Shown: piece after piece, positions 57,609-64,000 of the stretch
Layout of the letters: the number at the start of each line of letters is the position of its first letter
How positions within the stretch are numbered: position 1 is the stretch's first letter
Source of the DNA: Planctomycetaceae bacterium
GTDB lineage: Bacteria; Planctomycetota; Planctomycetia; Planctomycetales; Planctomycetaceae
DNA length: 64,000 nucleotides
Direction of reading: 5' to 3'
NCBI GenBank assembly: GCA_002724315.1
Contig: PBOJ01000032.1
Coordinates: 7,491-71,490, forward strand
The notes under the pieces: generated by a model
What the model was told of the DNA's origin: nothing
Database searches by the model: none
What the model saw: the letters and a program-made list of their open reading frames with translations, nothing else
Position numbers and translations under genes: made by a program

Positions 57609-59135
57609 TTGAAGACGTTTGCTGAACTGGACCTGATCCCCCCCGTGCAACAGGCACTGGCCGAAGAAAACTACGAGACACCGACACCGATCCAGGCGCA
57701 GACAATTCCGCCGGCACTTCGCGGCCGGGATGTCCTGGGATGTGCCCAGACCGGAACTGGAAAAACCGCCGCGTTCGCCGTGCCGATCCTCAATCGCCTG
57801 GGATCACACAACCGCAAGGCCCCCCCTCATCGGCCGTTCGTGCTGGTGCTGGCACCGACCCGGGAACTGGCGATCCAGATCGACCAGAGTTTCTCGACCT
57901 ACGGAACCCATCTGAAGCTTCGCCAGACAGTGATCTACGGCGGGGTGAACCAGACACGCCAGGTGCGGACACTGAAGCGAGGGGCCCATATCCTGGTCGC
58001 CACTCCAGGCCGGCTGATTGACCTGATGAACCAGGGCCACATCCATCTCGACCTGCTCGATGTCTTCGTATTGGACGAGGCCGACCGGATGCTCGACATG
58101 GGCTTTCTGCCGGACCTGAAACGAATCATCAGCCAGCTGCCAACCAAGCGACAATCCCTGTTCTTCTCGGCCACCATGCCGGACAACATCATCGAGTTGT
58201 CCCGGAGCCTGCTGTCCAACCCGGTCAGTGTCGATGTCACTCCTGAACAAGTCAGTGTCGAGAAGATCGAGCAACAGGTTCACTTCGTCGACCGTCGCGG
58301 CAAGCAGGAATTGTTGCGAGCAATACTGCAATCACCCGACGTCGTCCGGGCCCTGGTCTTCACCAAGACCAAACGGCGAGCCAACGTTGTCACCAAGCAG
58401 TTGATCCGCAAGGGAGTCGGAGCAACAGTGATCCACGGCAACAAATCACAGGGTGCCCGCGTGAGAGCACTCGAGGATTTCCGCTCCGGCCGGGCCCGTG
58501 TGCTTGTGGCCACAGATGTTGCGGCTCGCGGCATCGACATCGACGGTATCACTCACGTGATCAACCTGGACATTCCGATCGAACCCGAAGCCTACGTGCA
58601 CCGGATTGGACGGACCGGCCGAGCCGGTGCAGAAGGCGTGGCCCTGTCGTTCTGCAGCCCCGAGGAACAAAACGAACTGAGAGCCATCGAAAGACTGATC
58701 GGACAGAAAGTGCCCGCGGCCAATTCTCCCTCGCAGGCGGGATCCGATGGACAACACCCGGCCGTCGCACCAGGCAATTCGCAGGTTTCCGGCGGCGCTG
58801 CCCCCGGCCCCACTCGCAGACAGCCACCCCGCACCGGACAACCCGATCCGAATCATCGGTTCCGATCGGGACAGAACCAGAAACGTGGACGAAAGCGGGA
58901 CCGACAACCGAATCGCCAGGCCAACCAGCAGCAGGGCGCAGCGCACGGCCAGATCAAGCTGATCACACACAAGGGCTTCGGCTTCATCGGCAACGGCGGC
59001 GCCAAGGATCTGTTCTTTCACCGGTCGGCCGTCGAGGGCATTCGCTTCGAAGACCTCCGGCAGGGCCAGCAGGTGTCATTCACCGTCGGGCAAGGCCCGC
59101 GTGGCCCCTGCGCCACAAACGTGCAAGTGATGTGA
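57609..59135 (+). CDS. DEAD-box RNA helicase (RhlE-like) fused to a cold-shock domain
   Basis: ATP-dependent RNA helicase of 508 residues. Q motif TPIQAQTIP near 26; I AQTGTGKT near 46-53; Ia PTRELA near 86; II DEADRMLDMGF near 155; III SAT near 189; VI HRIGRTGRAG near 333-342. After a basic, Gln/Pro-rich linker (about 375-445) the last 60 residues form a cold-shock OB fold: GQIKLITHKGFGFIGNGGAK with RNP1 KGFGFI and RNP2 LFFHRSAV. The frame starts with TTG at 57609, the position of a RhlE-type MKTFAEL start. The fusion supplies an extra single-stranded RNA grip. Confidence 0.9.
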   Translation: MKTFAELDLIPPVQQALAEENYETPTPIQAQTIPPALRGRDVLGCAQTGTGKTAAFAVPILNRLGSHNRKAPPHRPFVLVLAPTRELAIQIDQSFSTYGTHLKLRQTVIYGGVNQTRQVRTLKRGAHILVATPGRLIDLMNQGHIHLDLLDVFVLDEADRMLDMGFLPDLKRIISQLPTKRQSLFFSATMPDNIIELSRSLLSNPVSVDVTPEQVSVEKIEQQVHFVDRRGKQELLRAILQSPDVVRALVFTKTKRRANVVTKQLIRKGVGATVIHGNKSQGARVRALEDFRSGRARVLVATDVAARGIDIDGITHVINLDIPIEPEAYVHRIGRTGRAGAEGVALSFCSPEEQNELRAIERLIGQKVPAANSPSQAGSDGQHPAVAPGNSQVSGGAAPGPTRRQPPRTGQPDPNHRFRSGQNQKRGRKRDRQPNRQANQQQGAAHGQIKLITHKGFGFIGNGGAKDLFFHRSAVEGIRFEDLRQGQQVSFTVGQGPRGPCATNVQVM

Positions 59136-59180
59136 GGGAGCCTTCACGGCTTCCAGCAGACCGGTTGTCCGAGACGGGCC

Positions 59181-60344
59181 ATGACTTCCACTGCCGAAAT
59201 TGTCGTCATTGGTGGTGGGGTGCACGGAGCCAGTCTCGCCTTTCACCTGGCTGTCGCCGACGTGGGTCACGTCGTGCTGCTCGAAAAACAGCACATCGCT
59301 TCCGGACCGACTGCACAGTCAGGAGCAATGATCCGGGCACTGTTCAACACCAGGACCTACGTCGATCTGGTCGTCGCCTCGACACGGATGTTCGAGAACT
59401 GGGACGCCATCGTTGGCGGTAATGCCGGCTTCGTCCAGCAGGGGTTTCTGAGAATCACCAACACGCTGGATGCGGCTGCGATCGGTGGCGACCTGGAACT
59501 GACCCGGAAGGCCGGCGAACCGTTTCAGATGCTGACAACCGAGGAACTCTCGCAACTCGTCCCGGCAGGCAAGTTCCAGGAAGAGGAAATCGGCATTCTG
59601 TTCCCCACGGGTGGCTATGCCGATCCGTTCAGAACAACCGTCGAACTTGCCGACGCCGCACGCCGCCACGGCGCCGAGATTCGCGAAGGTGTCCAGGTCA
59701 CCGACATCCGCATCGACGGAGGTTGCGTCACGGCGGTCGAGACCGACTCGGGCACGATTGCCACGTCCCTGGCCGTCAACTGCGCTGGTTCCTGGTCAGA
59801 CCGCATTGCTGCCATGGCAGGAGTGCAACTGCCGATCCTGATCCAGCCAGCACCAACCTGCCTGTTCCGCAGGCCCGATTCGATGACCACGATTGGCCCA
59901 ATCCTCTCGGACGGCGTCAACCAGGTGTACCTGCGAGCGATGGGCGACGCGGTTTACCGCGCAGCCCATTTTGGTCTGTCGGCAGAGATCGTCGACCCCG
60001 ACAACTTCGATGACACCGTTCCCGCCGGGCAAGCGAGAATGCTGAAAGAGGGGCTTGGCAATCGTTACGACGCCCTGCAACGGGCCCCGAGCCTGGGAGG
60101 CTTCACGGCTCTGTATGACATGACCCCCGACGGCCATCCGATCGTCGGCCCCATCGAGAACGTCAAGGGATTCTGGTGTGACTGCGGCTGGAGCGGAAAC
60201 GGATTCGCGCCGGCCCCGGCAGTCGGCCGGTCACTGGCCCAGATGATCATCGGCAGCGCCCCCGACATCGACCTTGGCCATTTCTGCTGGCCGCGGTCTG
60301 CCGATGTGAGCAGACGGGTCAATTGCGACTGGATCCACGACTGA
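59181..60344 (+). CDS. DAO-family FAD-dependent oxidoreductase
   Basis: A 387-residue flavoprotein of the sarcosine oxidase/glycine oxidase (DAO) family. The dinucleotide motif is IGGGVHGASLAFHL at 10-23. It has GPTAQSGAMIRALFN near 41-55, a second FAD element GGYADPFRTTVELADAARR near 140-160, and TPDGHPIVGPIENVKGFWCD near 312-331 with GWSGNGFAPAPAVGR near 334. No signal peptide, so cytoplasmic. It probably oxidises a small secondary or primary amine. It follows the helicase by 45 bp on the same strand, and is convergent with DUF1552. Confidence 0.88.
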   Translation: MTSTAEIVVIGGGVHGASLAFHLAVADVGHVVLLEKQHIASGPTAQSGAMIRALFNTRTYVDLVVASTRMFENWDAIVGGNAGFVQQGFLRITNTLDAAAIGGDLELTRKAGEPFQMLTTEELSQLVPAGKFQEEEIGILFPTGGYADPFRTTVELADAARRHGAEIREGVQVTDIRIDGGCVTAVETDSGTIATSLAVNCAGSWSDRIAAMAGVQLPILIQPAPTCLFRRPDSMTTIGPILSDGVNQVYLRAMGDAVYRAAHFGLSAEIVDPDNFDDTVPAGQARMLKEGLGNRYDALQRAPSLGGFTALYDMTPDGHPIVGPIENVKGFWCDCGWSGNGFAPAPAVGRSLAQMIIGSAPDIDLGHFCWPRSADVSRRVNCDWIHD

Positions 60345-60373
60345 AACGCTCAGCATCCCCCACGGGGTTTCCT

Positions 60374-61714
60374 CTAGACCTTCGAGAACAGCGTTCCCAG
60401 CGCAGTCCCGGAACTGTCCGAGAAGCGATCCTCCTCGATGCCCATCGAGTGCAGGATGCTGAGGAACATGTTCGACATCTTCGTGGCACCGCCCTGATGG
60501 TAGAGGCCGTGCTTCAGCCCCATGTTGGAGCCGCCGACCACCATCGTCGGCAAGTTCCGCGGGTTGTGCGTTGTGCTGGCCCCACTGCCGTAGAGCACGA
60601 TGCTGTTGTCCAGCACGGTACCAGTCTTGTCCTTGAACTCACTCAGACGACCGAAGAAATAGGCCAGTTGCTCGCTGAGGAACCTGTCGTACTTGGCGAA
60701 CTCCAACTGCCCCGCCTTGTCACCGGCGTGCGACAGACTGTGGTGGGTCTGCTTCAGGCCCAGCTTCAGGGGGAACGTGTCGCTGATCCCCATGCCATCC
60801 TCACGGTTGAGCATGAAGGCGACGCTGCGAGTGATGTCGGCGTCGAAGGCCAGCGCGATCAGGTCGAACATGTTGCGGTAGTAGTCCTGCGGCTTGCCCT
60901 CGTTGGTCACGTCAAGATCCAGGTGCTTGTAGTCCTGCTCCTTCAACGGAATGTCGACCCATTTTTCCGAGGCGATCAACCGCGACTCGACCTCGCTCAA
61001 CGAGGTGAGGTACTGGTCCATCTTCTGACGGTCCGAACGTCCCAGCTTCCGGTTCAGTGACTTGGCGCTCTCGAGCACCGCGTCGACCAGCTTGATTCTT
61101 CTCTTCAGCTTCGTCCGCTCCACTTCCATCGAGGCCCGGTCAGCACGGAACAGGCGGTCGAAGATCCGACGAGGGTTGTTCTCGGCCGGGATCGGCTTGC
61201 CCTCGAGGTTGTAGGAGATCGTTCCGGTGCGAGAGAGGAATCCGGTTCCCGCGTCAATCGAGAGAACCAGCGAGGGCTGGCGACAGAACTGCTTGGTGTG
61301 GTGTGCGACGATCTGGTCGAGACCAACCGAGTTGAATTTCCCGGGGCGGGGATTGTGCAACGGAGCACCGGTCAACCACATGTCCGAACAGATGTGGGGG
61401 TCCGCTTTGACCCCGTTCTCATGAAACATCCCCCCCAGGAAGCTCAACTGGTCACGAAACGCGGCCAAGGGTTCGGTCGACTTGCCGAAGACGAACTGGC
61501 CATCCTTCTCCGCCCTGGGGAACCAACTCCAGTCGTCGATCCCGTGTTCGGGCTTGGGCAACGACATCCCGTTTGCCGTGTAGATCGCACACAGACGCCT
61601 CGGCGAACGCGTCGAAACCTCTTCGCCCATCGCCTCCAGCACCGGCAGCGCCAGGGATGCCCCGGCTATGCCCTTGAGAACGGCACGACGATCGAGTTTC
61701 ACGGGAGTGGTCAT
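60374..61714 (-). CDS. DUF1552 protein, Tat-type signal
   Basis: A 446-residue DUF1552 protein with a twin-arginine signal ([19 protein letters not shown]). It includes the family regions [55 protein letters not shown] and [18 protein letters not shown]. Function is unknown; it is almost always the partner of a DUF1592/DUF1588 cytochrome-type protein, as here. The start is ATG at 61714, with GGAA about 7 nt upstream; an earlier ATG at 61726 lacks a ribosome-binding site. It lies 146 bp after the DUF1592 gene. Confidence 0.9.
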   Translation of the reverse strand: MTTPVKLDRRAVLKGIAGASLALPVLEAMGEEVSTRSPRRLCAIYTANGMSLPKPEHGIDDWSWFPRAEKDGQFVFGKSTEPLAAFRDQLSFLGGMFHENGVKADPHICSDMWLTGAPLHNPRPGKFNSVGLDQIVAHHTKQFCRQPSLVLSIDAGTGFLSRTGTISYNLEGKPIPAENNPRRIFDRLFRADRASMEVERTKLKRRIKLVDAVLESAKSLNRKLGRSDRQKMDQYLTSLSEVESRLIASEKWVDIPLKEQDYKHLDLDVTNEGKPQDYYRNMFDLIALAFDADITRSVAFMLNREDGMGISDTFPLKLGLKQTHHSLSHAGDKAGQLEFAKYDRFLSEQLAYFFGRLSEFKDKTGTVLDNSIVLYGSGASTTHNPRNLPTMVVGGSNMGLKHGLYHQGGATKMSNMFLSILHSMGIEEDRFSDSSGTALGTLFSKV

Positions 61715-61860
61715 GGACGATTCCATCTATTATCGATTGTTTCCGAGACGGGACTCAGCGGCCCCGTCGAAAGCCGTTTGTATCCGCCTTCAACCTCAAT
61801 TCCAACAGCAGACCGTCGTTGTCCGCTTCCTATTCATACTCATCGACGACCGGACCGGTA

Positions 61861-64000
61861 TCACTTCTCGAGAAACACCGGACTGTTGATCACGATCCGA
61901 AATGCATCCAGGACGCGGTAATCCGTCTTCTCCAACTCTACGGCCTGTTCCCGCAGGAACTCAAGTTCGTTGTAGCTCAATGTCCGTCCCGTGGCGTAGG
62001 TCGCAAGGTGCTTCAGGAAGCTGAAGGCCACCGCGTCGATCCGGTCCTCCGCCAGGTAGGTCTTCAATGCCCCGGCATCGGCGATCTCGGTCTTGTCCGG
62101 CAGCGTCGATTGCGGATCGTGTGCCTTGTCGTCGCGGAAAAGCCCTCCCGCATCAAACTGCTCGAACGGAAGCCCCCAGGGATCGATCCCCGCATGGCAC
62201 TTGGCACACCCCTTCTGGTTACGATGCCGTTCCAGTCGCTGCCGCAGCGTCAGCTTCTCCTTGTCATCCTCGGACAGGTCCGGCACGTTGGGCGGAGGTG
62301 GTTCGGGCGGCTCGGCGATGATCTTCCGGGCGAGCCACGCTCCCCGCTTGACCGGATTCGACTCGCGACCGTTGGACAGCCCGGCCAGAATACCGGCCTG
62401 CGAGAGCAGGCCTCCCAGGTTCTCGTTGTCGTGTCGAATCGCCACAAAATCGAAACCGCTCTCGACGCGATCACTCAACCTGTAGTAATTGGCCACCACC
62501 TCGTTGGCGACGATGAACTCCGACCGGACCAGGTTCCGCAGCGACAGATTCTCCCGGACCAGGTGTCGCAGGAACCTCGCCGGCTCCTCCCTGAGTTGCG
62601 TCCGCGTGTCACGTGTCAGCCTGGGAAACCGCTTGCGATCGACCTCGAGCACATCAAACTTCTCCAGGCTCAGCCACTGGCTGGTGAACTCGCGGACGAA
62701 CCGCCATGACCTCGAGTCCTTGAGCAATCTCAGCATTTCAGAATCGAGCGACTCGTGCAGCGAGCCCGAGGCGGCCAGTTGCAGCAGGTTTTCGTCCGGA
62801 GCCGTGTTCCAGAGGAAATACGACAACTTGGACGCCAGCTCGTAATCCTCCAGCGGCTCGGGCTTTGGCGTCTGGCTGTTCTCGATCAGAAACAGGAACT
62901 GGGGAGAGGTCAGCACGACCATCAGCGAGTCCTTGATACTCGCCGTGAAGTTGGACGACTTCTGGAACGCCCCTTCCCAGACAGCGACGAACGTCGAAAG
63001 TTCGACCGCTGTCACCGGACGCCGAAACGCCCGCGATGCAAACGCCCCGATCACCTCCTCGGCATACTCCCGCGTCTCCCCCTTGTTCTCCGAATCGAGA
63101 AATATCGCCCGGTGACTTTTTGGCGGCCAGGTTTCGTAATACGGCCCCTCGAACTCCACCGACCGCACCGCCAGCCGGGGCATATCACGGCCGTCGGTGA
63201 ATTCGCTGCGGACCCCAATTTCGCGGATCCCGGCCAGGTAGTTGACGTTGTCCTCCTCGACATCGGGACTCGGGAAGTTGTCGATCGCCCCCTCGAAAAC
63301 ATAATCGGCCAATGTCGTCGGCTCGACCAACTGAGGCGGACCGACCGGGGAAAGCGTACTGCCGCAATCACGGCGCAGACCAACGTGGACACCCAGCCGT
63401 GGCACCCGCTTCTCGAACGCCGCAAAACGAATCGCAACCGGATCGTCATCGGCCAGGGGAGTGAACACGACCCGTCCAACCTGCTGCCCGTTGCCCCAAC
63501 GAGCAACCAGTTTCAGAGATCCCACCGGCAACCGCACGGCCAGGAACGCCGGCTGATCAAGCAGACCGGTAAAATGACGGTTGCCAAGGGTCAGGGCCAG
63601 GTTCTGAGGTTTTTCGTTCGGGGGAGCCACGGCGAACTTCCGACCGGGTTCGACCAGGGCCTGCAGTTCGGCCACCGCCAGCGCCCGTCGGTAGAACCGC
63701 ACCTCGTCGATGTCTCCCTTGAAGAACTGAGCTCCCTGGACACGGCCGATGTGCAGTTGGACTTTCGGATTGTCCAGGTCCCACTTGCCGACTTTCCCGG
63801 CCCCCACCTCGAAACCGTTGACATACAGACGAGTCATCTTGTCGTCCCGCCGGCAGATGACGGCCACATGCTGCCACTGTCCGCGGCGAATCACCCCGGG
63901 CCGCGACTGCACGGTGCCGTTGTGCTCATTGCCCGACTTGGCCGTCTCCAGTCTCAGCACACCGTTCCCGTTGGGCATGTCGAAGACAAAACCCTGCTGG
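61861..64000 (-). CDS. DUF1592/DUF1588/DUF1585 cytochrome-type protein with LamG domain (runs off right edge)
   Basis: The frame is open to the window edge and codes for more than 710 residues of a longer protein. Read from the edge: a LamG/concanavalin-like segment ([35 protein letters not shown]), a DUF1595 region with [15 protein letters not shown], and DUF1592 with SPQFLFLIE and [20 protein letters not shown]1588 follows with [19 protein letters not shown] and the haem-type [22 protein letters not shown]1585 ends the protein with [11 protein letters not shown]. It is assumed to be exported; the N-terminal signal and PSCyt1-like part lie outside. Its partner, DUF1552, follows. Confidence 0.9.
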   Translation of the reverse strand, partial: QQGFVFDMPNGNGVLRLETAKSGNEHNGTVQSRPGVIRRGQWQHVAVICRRDDKMTRLYVNGFEVGAGKVGKWDLDNPKVQLHIGRVQGAQFFKGDIDEVRFYRRALAVAELQALVEPGRKFAVAPPNEKPQNLALTLGNRHFTGLLDQPAFLAVRLPVGSLKLVARWGNGQQVGRVVFTPLADDDPVAIRFAAFEKRVPRLGVHVGLRRDCGSTLSPVGPPQLVEPTTLADYVFEGAIDNFPSPDVEEDNVNYLAGIREIGVRSEFTDGRDMPRLAVRSVEFEGPYYETWPPKSHRAIFLDSENKGETREYAEEVIGAFASRAFRRPVTAVELSTFVAVWEGAFQKSSNFTASIKDSLMVVLTSPQFLFLIENSQTPKPEPLEDYELASKLSYFLWNTAPDENLLQLAASGSLHESLDSEMLRLLKDSRSWRFVREFTSQWLSLEKFDVLEVDRKRFPRLTRDTRTQLREEPARFLRHLVRENLSLRNLVRSEFIVANEVVANYYRLSDRVESGFDFVAIRHDNENLGGLLSQAGILAGLSNGRESNPVKRGAWLARKIIAEPPEPPPPNVPDLSEDDKEKLTLRQRLERHRNQKGCAKCHAGIDPWGLPFEQFDAGGLFRDDKAHDPQSTLPDKTEIADAGALKTYLAEDRIDAVAFSFLKHLATYATGRTLSYNELEFLREQAVELEKTDYRVLDAFRIVINSPVFLEK

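Overview
The window is GC-rich bacterial DNA from a member of the Planctomycetota. This rests on gene content. It carries the planctomycete-typical families DUF1501, DUF1552, DUF1592/1588/1585 with a cytochrome-type CxxCH, two DUF1080 (3-keto-disaccharide hydrolase-like) proteins, a lipoprotein with duplicated GxxxG-DG repeats, a small DUF6800-like basic protein, and a split CoaB/CoaC pair. I see no phage, insertion sequence, CRISPR array, tRNA or rRNA. The genus cannot be fixed from the sequence alone.

Layout. 1-12.8 kb is a long minus-strand housekeeping block: valS (cut by the left edge), cimA, an FtsK/SpoIIIE translocase, then the tight series tpiA-secG-yicC-gmk-rpoZ-coaC-coaB, and the aromatic pair pheA-aroF. 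13.0-17.9 kb holds the chaperone operon dnaK-clpB on the plus strand, preceded by a near-perfect sigma-54 (-24/-12) promoter and three evenly spaced palindromes that look like activator sites. 18-22 kb has the DUF6800-like small gene, a Gfo/Idh/MocA oxidoreductase overlapping a CCA-adding/poly(A) polymerase-type enzyme, and an MFS transporter. 22.1-26.0 kb is a full-length tripeptidyl-peptidase II homologue with an apparent signal peptide. 26-35 kb carries a ThuA-like protein, two exported proteins of unknown role, an FHA/STAS signalling pair, a sodium:solute symporter, the duplicated-repeat lipoprotein and a TPR/HEAT protein. 35-40 kb has typA, a cyclase-family hydrolase and an M3 oligopeptidase.

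40-57 kb is an accessory segment dominated by exported carbohydrate-related proteins: DUF1501, DUF1080, a DUF4838-like protein divergent from a Tat-exported SIS-like protein, DUF1080 translationally coupled to a beta-propeller protein, a thioredoxin-fold protein, a three-gene operon (sialidase-like, kelch, large CBM-like protein), a broken alpha/beta hydrolase, a RidA protein and a GHL10-type glycosidase-like protein. 57.6-64 kb has a DEAD-box helicase carrying a C-terminal cold-shock domain, a DAO-type FAD oxidoreductase, and the DUF1592 (cut by the right edge)-DUF1552 pair.

How they fit together: the left third is central metabolism, translation and secretion. The middle and right are dominated by export and polymer breakdown (proteases, sugar hydrolases, Tat substrates), consistent with a heterotroph that degrades complex carbohydrate and protein. 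The features most worth a second look are the dnaK control region, the elongated SecG, the exported TPP II, the helicase-CSD fusion and the decayed hydrolase.
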